The notes beneath the pieces were generated by a model. That model was not told the DNA's origin and made no database searches. It saw only the letters and a list, made by a program, of their open reading frames with translations. From assembly GCA_904063045.1 (NCBI GenBank), contig CAJFCJ010000006.1:2346946-2410945 (forward strand): a DNA stretch of 64,000 bases, written 5' to 3'. Every line of letters starts with the position of its first letter. Position 1 is the stretch's first letter. The translations under genes and the position numbers were made by a program. Positions 1 to 10,384 of this stretch are shown in pieces. This DNA comes from Dimorphilus gyrociliatus. Lineage: Eukaryota; Annelida; Polychaeta; Dinophilidae.

Positions 1-128
1 TCCCAGCTATTCTATTACAAAACTGGTTCGTATAGTGATGATTTATTTGTACGATAATAAATAGAATAGACTAGTAAACCATACTTCTTGTGGGGTCTCG
101 TAAATCGAACATCTCTCTATTTAAAACA

Positions 129-998
129 ATGGATAGCGGAATATCTCAACACGACGAGGATGTTTTAAACCGAATATTTAATCCTAATCTGCCGTATAAT
201 AATGATGAAGAGGCCAAAGAAGTAATTCAATCAGGTTTTTTAGGAAAAAATTCAAGGTTAATTAAAATTTACTATGGCACATTTTTAACAGAAATTGAAA
301 CTGAAGATGACCTTCGAGCAAAACCATATGAAGTGGAAGCGATAAAATTAGCTGAGAAAGGAGAAATGGATCAAGCTTTTGCGAAACTTAATGAAGCTAT
401 TAAACTTGCTCCAAATAGAGCATCTTGCTTCAACAATCGGGCTCAAGTGTATAGATTAATAGGAGACTTGAATAGTAGGTTCTGTTACATATACTGAATA
501 TAGTATAGTGAAAACGCTAGATAGCATCATTCTTTTTATTGATTCATTAGAACTATCTAGATCATAAATCTTAGCCAGCTATCGCAAATTAGATTTAAAA
601 ATCTATTAAAGTCGGAATAAATGCTAAATTCATCTGATAAAATAACTAAGCTTAAATATTATTATTACTCATAGATGCCCTAAAGGATCTGGACACCGCC
701 ATAGATCTAAGCAAAAGTAAAGGAAAGGCTGCTTGCCAAGCTTTCACTCAAAGAGCTTTAATTCGAAAATTGCAGGGTAATTATTAGAAAATCAAACGTT
801 GCATAGTTGCTGGCAGGGGTAACATCAGGCTATTTTACAGGTAATGATGACGGAGCGATTTGCGACTTTAAAAGCGCTGCTGGTTTAGGAAGTGACTTTG
901 CAAAAAGTCAGGTAATTGCTATGAATCCTTATGCTGCTCTCTGTAATCAAATGCTTGGAGAAATGATCAGTAAACTGAAAAAGGGTGAAACAGATTAG
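129..998 (+). CDS. TTC36: Tetratricopeptide repeat protein 36 homologue (4 exons)
   Basis: Exons rebuilt by phase: 129-234, 292-474, 675-776 and 841-998, giving about 182 residues, close to the family's usual size. The N-terminus has the motif VLNRIFNPNLPY, like the IFNP motif of TTC36. TPR helices follow (EAIKLAEKGEMDQAF, then ASCFNNRAQVYRLIGD and ALKDLDTAIDL). The C-terminus carries the signature NPYAALCNQML. TTC36 is known as a small TPR scaffold of the HSP70-binding (HBP21) type; a cytosolic chaperone-related role here is inferred. The first intron (235-291) is a multiple of three, so reading through it also stays open, but it inserts a non-TPR stretch and has GT/AG ends. I chose the ATG at 129; no upstream in-frame ATG is apparent. 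Confidence 0.88.
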
Positions 999-1361
999 AC
1001 ATTTTTCGAAAAGTATATACGGTGGTGCTAGGGGAATAATTTACTGCTAAGGAAAAACACTTCGTTATCATTCTCTTCATTAGCATAAAATATATCATAT
1101 TTAAACTTGAATGTTTAAAAAAAAACAGTTTATTTTACTTCAAAATAAAATCTATTCAAAAGATATTGAAAATTTGATGAATGAATAAAGTAAACAGTTA
1201 GAAAAACTTTAAAATTTGATTAAAAAATTTAATTATCCAACTTCAAAGTTTTAACTGTAATTCTCGAACACTCAATGTGCTTTTAATCATAAAGTGAGAT
1301 ATTAACAACTGAAAGAACAGTTTAATTCACTTTTATTAGATGATGTCTGTTGCAAATTGCT
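999..1361. other. AT-rich convergent intergenic stretch
   Basis: No open frame or structured RNA is seen. It separates the 3' ends of TTC36 (+) and the claudin-like gene (-), so it probably holds the two 3' UTRs. Confidence 0.5.
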
Positions 1362-2042
1362 TCAACCAGATTTTAGATATTGCAAAAAAGCTAAGGCAGC
1401 TGAGACTAATAATCCGAAAAACGATATTATTACTAAGCCGTAGGAGAAGTGTAATCCAGTTTTAATCTTTGCACCGTAAACTACGAATCCAATGAAGATG
1501 AATAGACCTATGAGGAATTAAATCATTAAAATTTATTTAAAATAATCGACTTTTTGTTTCAACTTACAAGATACACCAAGTAGAATAATTAAAGCTAAAA
1601 GAACCAGCCTCTTATCAAACGTATGAATAAAGGCATAAACGCACAGGCATGCCGAGCTGGCAAATAAGGTAATTAATCCTATCGTAGTCATTGCTTGAAC
1701 GGTCCTATGGAAGCCTGATTAATTTTAAAAGGAAAAGTGGTATAGAATAAAGGATATCCCTGTTTCTTTGATATAAGGAAAAAAAGATAAATCATACTTA
1801 CCCATATCTTTCTGTATTCGACCTGGAACATTATCAAAATCTCTAGAACAAACGCACCATTGCCATAAACCCTCTTGATAAGTGCCTTTCAACAGTTCAT
1901 AGTCATATGAACCTATTCTCCATCCATTTGAAGCATAGCTGGCCACATAAACTACCATTGATATTGAAAAGACTAAACAAATGAGACCAAATAATCCTCC
2001 AAAATTGACATTATGTACTGTTGTTGTTCTATGAGAATCCAT
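1362..2042 (-). CDS. Claudin/PMP22-type four-transmembrane protein (3 exons)
   Basis: Exons on the minus strand are 2042-1802, 1714-1568 and 1507-1362, giving about 177 residues. Transmembrane segment 1 lies near residues 14-35 (GGLFGLICLVFSISMVVYV). A first extracellular loop with the motif GLWQWCVC follows; this is the GLWxxC signature of the claudin/EMP/PMP22 superfamily. The next exon gives AMTTIGLITLFASSACLCV (TM2) and LVLLALIILLGVSCLFIFI (TM3). The last exon gives YGLVIISFFGLLVSAALAF (TM4) and a very short cytoplasmic tail. The family acts in cell junctions, myelin or as channel-associated tetraspans. The tail ends YLKSG without an obvious PDZ ligand, so assignment to true claudins is uncertain. 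The ATG starts MDSHRTTT. Confidence 0.82.
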
Positions 2043-3034
2043 AGATAATTCTTAATTAATAACTAACTGCCAATAGACTTTCTTACTGAATGTAAAGGAT
2101 ACACCTAACCATACTCTTTTCGATAAATCAATACTTGATAAGATAAAAAGGATTACGAATTTGCATAGGCCCCCTGAATTTTTTTCCTTTTTTTTATCGA
2201 TAAAGTAAAATCGATTGCCATCATGTATAACATTCTAACTAGAATGTCTGAGCTTACATTAGAATCACGAACTAAGTAATTTCCTTATCTGTGTGATGGG
2301 AAAGGGATTAAAATAAATCCTAATAAGTAGAACCATAGAGAGATCTGACTTGTCGTTGAGAACCTCTTATTCATCTTGAGAAATATAATTATTTAGTCTA
2401 TAAATTTTAGAATGTTTTTTTTTTTTTTATTGATTAAAAATGTTTTGAAATTGAAACTAATTAATGATAAAAAGGGCTGACTTGTGCAACTTTTTTATTT
2501 AAATACTGTAATGAGAAAAATTATTTTTCATGAGTACGTTTTCTTCTATCTAAACCTATATTTTCTGTTCGAAAACGAGTACTTTTTTATTATTATGTTA
2601 CCAAAATAATATATTTATTAGTAATAAAAAGATATTCATCCTTTAATAAAAAAATGTAAAATCTGTTAAATTCTACAATAGAACTCAGTAAGGTAGTTCT
2701 TTTTAATCTTGAGAAAAAAACTATTAACTTATTCTTAATGAATTATTAATTATTTTTATCGGGGGCGTGTTTTTTCTTTAAAACTTAACTATTTCAGATT
2801 TGTAAGTATAGTTAATGATTTTTTCCACTTAAATTCCAATTTTCTATAAAATATTGATGAATTTCTTTACGATAATTAGCTTTTTTCATAAGGGTTTTCA
2901 GCAATTTTCCACCAATTTCACAGAAATAGATTGAATATTTGTAATTTCACTTTAATGATGAAATCTCAAAAAGAGGATAGGTAGCCTAACTAAATAAATT
3001 CGATAAAAACACGTCATTAAGGCAAAGTGACAAA
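2043..3034. other. Divergent intergenic region between claudin-like gene and SELENOS
   Basis: AT-rich sequence with poly-T and poly-A runs. No coding frame is supported. It must hold the promoters of the two divergent genes; no convincing TATA or initiator can be singled out. Confidence 0.4.
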
Positions 3035-4712
3035 ATGGATGATTCAGAAGGCAGTGAGGCAGGTCCAGAACCAACTAATAATGAAGGATCACACAGCGAA
3101 CAGTTCCCAAAAAATTCTGATCCACAACTTTTTTTAAGTATATTCAGTTACGGTAATTTATAAAAGTTGAACCGATTTTCGTTTGTTACTTTAAAATCGC
3201 TTCAACCACAGCTCGACAGTTTTTGGTTGAGTATGGATGGCAATTGCTATTTTTCTTCGCTGCATTTATGATAATATATGAATTCTTCTTAAAAAACATC
3301 ATTAAAAAATGGATGGAAAAGCGAACAATTAGTTCTCAGTGGGATTTTCGTAAGTAGTTTCCATTTCTTCGAATTATAATCAACGCCAGTAAAATAAAAG
3401 TAAAACTAACGTTATTCAAAGAAATCAGGTTCTCTTATTTGGTCGGGTCTTTCTTCTTTCTTTAAAAATATTAATTAGTTTCGTTATTGACAACTATTTT
3501 CAATTAAATCCAAAATTGGAAATCAATCTAAATTCAACTTTAAATAACGTGTATAATACATATCGTCATATACATATAGCTATATTTGTAATAAATTCAT
3601 AAATATGATATAGTCTTTCCAATATAATAATATTAGGTAAATTATAAAAAAATACGTTAATTCATAATTAATCCTATTTGTTAAATCAAAAAAAAAAGGG
3701 AATCAGAGAAGGAATAGATAAATTTCCCTTAAGAATTCCATAAAAGTTTCATAGTGATTAGCAGATAAAATTTAGCCAGCCAAATGTTAAGTCTAGGAAA
3801 GTCAGTGTTATTCTGTTGCCCTTTATGACTTTATAATTTTTTTCAGATGCAAAATCGGCTGAGAAACATCAAGCAGCTTTGGAAGAAGCTAGACTAAAGA
3901 TGCAAGAGAGACAAAATAAGATGGCAGAGGAACATGCTCAAAAGATGAAGGAGGTTAGCAATTGGGAAAAATTGGATTCTTAAATTTCCTAATTTAATAG
4001 ATAAATATTTTTATATTAAAACAATAATATCTACAAGATATTATGTAAAAAACATAGACAATTTTATATGTAAATTAAGCGTTGTCTAAAGCTTATTTCA
4101 ATTTTATTTATATATTGTATTTATAAAAATTATGTATACATTTGTTATATAGATCATCCGTTTTATAAATATTATCCTATGTTTGTTCTTAGAAAGAGGA
4201 ACAAAAGCGTCTAGAGAAAATTGAAGAATTTGAAAAACACGAAAAAGGTCAAGGATATTATTCTAAACTAGTTGGTTAATTTTTCTTACGGTGTATTTTA
4301 CAAGTTCTTCTGTTTAATTCATTGAAATTTCTCTAGAGACACACTGCAGGCTCAAGTGTTTCTAATGAAACTAAATCTGAAAAATCTGACTCTGCCACCA
4401 CAAGGCGGAAAAATGTCTATAGACAAACAGATTATAACCCTCTTACCGGTGGATCAAGTAAGTAAATTTATCATCTTTTTTATAAAACGTAAGGAAGACA
4501 AACTGCTACTTTAATGTGAACTTTACAAGTAGCACTAATGATTAATGAAGACCTCAATATAAAAAGATGTAAAATTACATACTTAGATAGACAAGGAGGG
4601 AAAAGCTTGTTTATATAAAAGGGAGCTTTTTGAAAATCAATAAATGTTTTCAGCAGATTCTTGCGCTTACCGACCAAATAGAAGAGGACCTTCATCTGGT
4701 GGATGACGATAA
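3035..4712 (+). CDS. SELENOS: Selenoprotein S (VIMP), Sec-encoding TGA near the C-terminus (6 exons)
   Basis: Exons 3035-3152, 3212-3349, 3847-3953, 4193-4270, 4337-4457 and 4654-4712 give about 206 residues including Sec. After an acidic N-terminus comes one membrane helix (LVEYGWQLLFFFAAFMIIYE), a charged coiled coil (KHQAALEEARLKMQERQNKM) and a tail with YNPLTGGS and CAYRPNRRGPSSGG. That tail matches the conserved C-terminus of SELENOS, including its VCP-adaptor-type layout. The frame then reads TGA (4704-4706), CGA and TAA, so the predicted end is Gly-Gly-Sec-Arg. SELENOS is an ER membrane reductase and scaffold in ER-associated degradation, recruiting p97/VCP to Derlins. The last intron ends CAGCAG, so two acceptors 3 nt apart are possible. 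A SECIS-like hairpin follows in the 3' UTR. Confidence 0.9.
4704..4706 (+). other. In-frame TGA predicted to encode selenocysteine
   Basis: The TGA follows the codons for PSSGG and is itself followed by CGA and a TAA stop. This is the position of Sec in animal SELENOS, the penultimate residue. Standard ORF calling would end the protein here. Confidence 0.88.
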
Positions 4713-4745
4713 ATGAATACCTTATTTTCAAATTGGTTTTTCTAA

Positions 4746-4810
4746 ACTGAAGTTATGACGTGTGTAGTGCAAACGACGAAAGTCGACACTTCGCATCGAT
4801 GGTGCTCAGT
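4746..4810 (+). promoter_or_regulatory. SECIS element, form 2-like, in the SELENOS 3' UTR
   Basis: Helix I is formed by ACTGA (4746-4750) with TCAGT (4806-4810). The non-Watson-Crick core is ATGA (4755-4758) opposite GAT (4798-4800), giving tandem G.A pairs. Helix II is roughly 4760-4769 with 4788-4796, with one U-U mismatch. The apical part has the unpaired AAA (4771-4773). A perfect mini-stem follows: CGAC (4774-4777) with GTCG (4782-4785), closed by a GAAA loop. These are the SECIS hallmarks. The core lies only about 48 nt downstream of the Sec TGA, which is short. Confidence 0.85.
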
Positions 4811-6223
4811 ATCTTATATAGTAGAAAAGCCAATGTTTATATAAACAATAATTTTGTAAAAGATCCCTTATACTATTTAAACGTTGATTACAACTTATAG
4901 ATTCATTTCTATAGGATATAAATAATTTATATAATTATGTTTTCTTGTGTGCAGTATATGTATGTGGGTGTGTTCTTTGTATTTACTTGCATACAGCACC
5001 TATCAGAAGGGACTATTTATATTTTCTGCTATATTTATTATATTTAATAAAATGATTCTATCAAAGTTTGTTTTTTTTTTGGAAATGGAAACAATTTTAT
5101 TGCTGCTAGAAAAAATGTGGCTGTATACAGCGTATTTACAATAGAGAACAGAAACACAAAACGAGTTTTCTGTTTATAATAACAACGCACATAGAAAAAT
5201 GTGAAGAAACTTTCTTACGAACTCAGCAGTAAAAATTTTGTATAGTTTATATGCTAAAATTATTGCGGCTGATCTTTCATCCTTCTTATTATCTTTTATC
5301 TTCTTCACTTTCGATCTTGATGATATTTTCCTCTTCCTGAATTATTTTTTGTCGATAATAATGCCATGTTATTCTATACTTCAATTTTTTTTGTGGTTGA
5401 ATTGTTCACAATTATAGATGATATAAAAAAATCTGACAAGATATACAGAATATGGACTTAACAATAACATTACAATTCATATTACGTGATAACGTGTTAT
5501 ATTCCTTTTCTTCATTTAATTATTTCATCAATGACGTACTATTTGTTATATTTTTTATTTTCCTTGGTTCCTCTCTTCCCTTTTGGAAAAAACCTTTTTA
5601 AAAATTGGAAGGAAAATTCATTGATTAACGTTAATTAGCTAAAAGAAAAGTGATTAGAACAATTACAATGTTTTCAAAATGACATGAAGGATTTGTAGTA
5701 CGTCACAATATGTTTACAGTTTATATAATACGTATGATAAAAATTAACCTCACAGAAAAGTACCATTCCAAGTACTATTAACTTCAGACAAACTCAAAAA
5801 ACGGCAGCCTTAAGCAAACACTCGACCCGCCAGATGACGCTACTATGAATAATGCATGATGAGAAAAATGTCTTTTTTTTATCACACTCTATAGTGGTCT
5901 ATACAACAAAATACGCGATAAAAAATAATTGAGCGTTTCAAAACAATCGACATGTGCAGGGTCGTTTGAAAGATTAACAAATTATGTACACTCTTCAGGT
6001 CGATAATTTCGACCGATGCAGTACTAGTAAGCTCGGTTTCGATTTGGATTATATTGAGCAAAAATTGTTGTAGTTTCTATCCAAATATTCGCGCTTCTCG
6101 TCATCCCTCCTTGTTTCCTTCGTACTGTAAAAAAGAAGAAAAAAAACTAACCTTTATATATTGATATTTATATTTATGTGACCTTTTTCGGCCTACAATT
6201 TTCCCCTTTAAGATGTCTCTTTC

Positions 6224-6227
<4 letters not shown>

Positions 6228-6256
<29 letters not shown>

Positions 6257-6260
6257 GCTT

Positions 6261-6300
<40 letters not shown>
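6228..6300. repeat. (CT)n followed by (CA)n microsatellite
   Basis: Near-uninterrupted CT dinucleotides pass into about seven CA units at the right end. Any open frame across it is a low-complexity artefact. Confidence 0.95.
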
Positions 6301-7440
6301 TTCCTACCACTTTATGTCTCTTTCCCATTCTATTTATACTTTTTCTTTACCTTATGAAACTCTAAATGATTTATTAAATGATAGCCGTTAAGGCATGGAA
6401 CAAGGAAGTTACTACTCAGCAACCGATTCTCTTCTCATATGCTAGGAAATATGAAAAAGTATATCGACTCTAATGAAAATTGATCGTTTGAATAAAGCTT
6501 GTTCGACTTAATTAAACGTCTCATTCCACACCTGCGCAAGAGCCGATTAATTAACAATGTAGATTTTTATGATTTTTTTACGCCTTTTACGCCTTTTTCC
6601 GTAAGTCTTTGGATAAAAAACTACGAATGGGAAAGTTGCTTATTCGATTTGAAATGTCAGCGCGACTAGTTGACCGTATGTATAGTTTATAATAGTGAAG
6701 TATATCGTAAAATAGCATAGTGGATGCGCGTAAGGCTTTATTACTTAAAAGAAAATTTCCAAATGGCGAAATCGCTTATTAATTACTCGAGCTTTTAATT
6801 TTACTCATCTAATTGGTTTTAGCCGCGGTTAATATCAAATGATCTTTACTCGTTCTGTAAGTTATTTAAATTGACAGGTCTGACAGCTTGATCGTGAAAG
6901 CGGAAAATATAAGCGTTTCAGTTCAAATAACACTAATTTATAGATGTGTCAATATAAGCAAATAAATAAGGATATATATATATTTATATACAGTATATAT
7001 AAATATCGTTTTCTTAACAGGAAAAGGTCCAATTGGGTGCTAATGTACTTCCTGCCGAGTAAAAAGTGCTCTTTTCCCGTCTTACGAGATAAGAGTAGAA
7101 AATATATAGGCTCAAAAAAGCTAACGATTGCCAACCTTTTCTCTCTGCAGTAGCGTATTGACGAGTTTATTGAAGGTCAAAAAAGAAAATACAAAAAAAA
7201 TAGACTAAGTGTCTTTACATTGCGGTCGATGATAATAAACGAGAAACTTAGCTTAAGGTATCTTTATTAAGCCTAACGGAACAAGCCCACCAATAGTGAG
7301 AGAAAGAATAGAAGAAATTTTTTTTTTTGTATTATAATCTATTGTTTTTTTTAATTAATCTCTATTTTACCTCACTTGTAAAAAAAAAGAGAGAGAAAAC
7401 ACATACTATTAGCCGATATAGACATTATTCGTTTGCTATT

Positions 7441-7493
7441 TTCTCTCCCTCCCCCTCTCTCTCTCTCTTTCTCTTTCTTTCTATCTCTCTCTT
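7441..7493. repeat. CT-rich simple repeat
   Basis: A CT/CTTT tract, similar in composition to those at 6228 and 8020. Confidence 0.9.
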
Positions 7494-8019
7494 CTTTACG
7501 GCTTACTAGTATACTAGTAATTTTCGAGTTGTTTTTAGAAAAAGAGCTGAAGTGTTTGTCAAGATAAGAGAATCGAATAAATTTAGGTTGATTTATAAAA
7601 TTCCCTTCTAAATAGAAAAAAATGGGGAACAGGCGAAGAGATAGATAAATAGATTGAGAAGAAACAGATATATGCATAATAAAATCACAAGTGAATTATT
7701 TTTATATCTAGGGAGATTGTAGGATGATTATTTGTTTTCACTATTAGATGACCACGCCCTTTCGCTAAAAAAGTAAAGTTGCAATACGTTTCAAATATCA
7801 TCGAGGAATATTTTCTTCTTTTACAAGGCTACGACCAAAGAAATGAAAAATGGTGGGAAAATTCACTTAATTAGCTACCTCGAGGCAAAGTACTTCGTTT
7901 CAGACGAGGTAGGATAGGATTATCAGGGCTGCCAACTCTGTTTGGGTGTGTTATTATTATTGTGAATTGCAAACCTCTGATCGATTGGTTGCTAACTCGT
8001 TCTATAATTTAAAAAAAAC

Positions 8020-8056
8020 CTTTCTTTCTTTCTCTCTCTCTCTCTCTTTCTCTTTC
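8020..8056. repeat. CT-rich simple repeat
   Basis: Tract of TTTC and TC units just downstream of the small membrane-protein gene. Confidence 0.9.
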
Positions 8057-8075
8057 ATGCTATGCTAACGACGTT

Positions 8076-8564
8076 TTATTTATCTTTTACTATTTTTTCA
8101 AAGCATGGCTGAAAAGTTCGATTGGAAACTATTTTGCGCCATCTAACGGTGAGCCCTAGTCCTGTAAGGAGGGCTAATTTTTTGTTCGATAGGAGAAGGT
8201 AGTATCAATAAATAAACTTACCCATTTCATCGATTCGATGCGACATCGCGAGAGTTATGCCCACCAAAAGAATACTAATGATAATAAGACCTCCCGCTAC
8301 TATCATAACAGCTCTGGCAATCTTTTTTTGTTTCATAGTTTGAACTTCATCCTCATCTCCGGCAACGGTTCCTGCCAATGCTCGAACTTCGTCCCCGGGA
8401 GATGTTTTAAAATAGGTATTCGAGTCAGCTGTGTATGATATTACTTCTATACCGTCATCGTTTGTAACCGAAGTATCTTGTATTGTATGAGGTGGATAGA
8501 TGCAGGAAGAAGAGGAATCGGTCAGTTCCATTCCAGCGTTGTATTCTTCGTCCACCGTCGACAT
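8076..8564 (-). CDS. Small single-pass membrane protein of unknown family
   Basis: Exon 1 (8564-8222) starts with ATG and gives an acidic, Ser/Thr-rich N-terminus of about 75 residues. Basic KQKK and one strong membrane helix follow (AVMIVAGGLIIISILLVGIT), then SHRIDEMG and a GT donor (GGTAAGT). The positive residues before the helix suggest a cytosolic N-terminus. Exon 2 is less certain: an acceptor CTTACAG leads into 8161-8076, coding about 28 further residues ending FEKIVKDK. The intron would be 60 nt, typical here, and the phases fit, giving about 142 residues. Exon 2 contains a GCGCCATCT motif also found outside genes, so it may instead be regulatory and the real 3' exons may lie elsewhere. 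I do not recognise the protein. Confidence 0.55.
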
Positions 8565-10339
8565 GTGATTGCATTCTATCTATCCAAATCCATAATTTCT
8601 TTTAGTTTTTACACATAGAAATTGGATGGGATTTAGTTGCGAGTGTATTTTCTCTTAAATCGATCCTTGTCTATAATTTGCTTGTAATCCAATGTATTCT
8701 TTTGTCTACACCGTTCGTAATTTTGTTTACGACTGTCTATTATACTCACTCATTCACTCTTTCAATCTCTCTTTGTATCTCTCTCTCTCTCGCTCTCTCG
8801 TGGCGAATGTTGACGCCGCGTCGATACGCAGTTATCTTTATTCAGTAGTAGACGTCATCCATGCATATTCATTTGCGTTTGTTAGTAATGTTAGGTTTAT
8901 AAAGCGCCATCTTTCGTCGTCTTTAAATATTTTTTGATTGGGTATTTTAACGTCATAAAATATGACAAACACGTAAAAAAGACCTAACAAGCTATGGAAA
9001 GTAGCGTATTTCTATTCCAGATATAATTTAAGTAAAGTATGTAGAAGTTTTTACTTAACAATTATTCCTGATTGACCGTATTTTAGTTAATTAATAAGAG
9101 TTTAATAGATTGTTTAAAAATTTATATATACTTCGTATATTTTACTAAAATATAATGAAGGGAAATTTTTTAATTAATGCTTGACAGGAGAAATGGAATT
9201 ACTGAGTCACGTACTTTTGCAGCTTTATCAATAAGAATAAGCATTAGATTTTTCGTCAAATAGGCTACTTTTACTTATTATTTATATATTCAATTCTATT
9301 TTAACAACTAGAAAAACTAGACTAAGCTTCTTACAACCTAAGAAATTTTAACTCAATTAGAATAGGTATAAGCTGTCTATCTAGTCGCCTTTTTTCTCTG
9401 ACATTCATAAACATGACTTCAAGATCAATTAAAGAATAGAAGACGATTTGGGTTATATAGAGAGTAAAATGTTTCACTTCCTTCTATTCAAGTAATTCTA
9501 GACAATACCTTTTTCAATGATAATTCCCAATTAATTACTACGAAATTGGATAGTTTATCTTCAAGGACAAATTCATTATGGATCAATAATAATGGTAATT
9601 TCGTAATGATTTGGTATATACAGTATATACAAAATTTAAAGAATCTTGAAAAGGATAATGCTTATATACGTAATGCACAGAGAATAATCTCTCTCTCTCC
9701 TTTAGTATGATTATTTCAAATATATTAAAACTGCTCCTTTTTCCACAATCAATTAGATATTAATTTGAAATTCTGTCTCTTCTGTTTATCCAGTAAATAT
9801 GCCTATACAGCTATTTAATTCACTTTTATGAGATGTAAATAGTTAATATGTAAATTAAGATCGAAATAATTTCACTGTTTTTCCAAATGTACAGAAAATA
9901 CATTGATTCGGCTTAGCTTTCTAATATAATTTATCAAGGATTAAAAAAGTATCACTTTTGTTAATGCTTCGCTATTTAATGAATAATCTCTTCTTTAATG
10001 GAATACCATTGTAATTTTAAAAGACTTTTTTTTTATAAAGTGTAAAAAATCAATGATTACAATTAGATTTTATGAAATTTATAGAAACTTTACTTATTCA
10101 TTAAATATCTATTGAAAAATTATATGTATTTCTTTATATAGATGGATGTAAATATTATAAACAATTATAATTATGCAAATAGCAACACTTTCCCTTTCGT
10201 CAGCGAAACTTTTTCATTGTCAATATAGAGTGTTATATATTCGTCTCAAATATCAATATATGATAAAGGAATGTATTTTATCATGTTAAATGATGTAAAT
10301 ATTTTTGATTTATGTGTTTGTCTATCAATAAAACAAATA
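8565..10339. other. AT-rich intergenic stretch
   Basis: No supported gene. The region next to 8565 should hold the promoter of the small membrane-protein gene, including a GCGCCATCT motif near 8904 and a CT tract near 8775. The right end is the 3' flank of AP-1 sigma. Confidence 0.4.
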
Positions 10340-10384
10340 TTAATTTAATCCCAATTCGTCCAAATATCCTTCAGGTGCTTCAAT
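10340..10384 (-). other. AP1S: AP-1 sigma alternative last exon 3
   Basis: 45 nt encoding [14 protein letters not shown] and a TAA stop, after acceptor TCTACAG. It is the most diverged of the three but keeps the pattern ExPxG, then an acidic pair and GL. Confidence 0.84.

Larger units (their letters stand above)
4811..8075. other. Long non-coding stretch with microsatellites
   Basis: Over 3 kb with no well-supported gene. It has CT/GA and CA microsatellites, poly-A/T runs and scattered TATACAGTATA-like palindromes. On the minus strand a 53-codon open frame (5335-5174) follows a plausible acceptor (TTCAG at 5340-5336); it is basic (KRKISSRSKVKKIKDNKKD) then hydrophobic. It could be a terminal exon of a gene further right but cannot be linked to one. 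Confidence 0.4.

Noticed and set aside
4680..4706. SELENOS as a pseudogene ended by a premature TGA
   Set aside because: The TGA is exactly at the Sec position, is followed by one codon and a stop, and has a SECIS-like structure downstream.
6101..6328. ORF rich in Arg/Glu on the minus strand
   Set aside because: It is the translation of a GA microsatellite.
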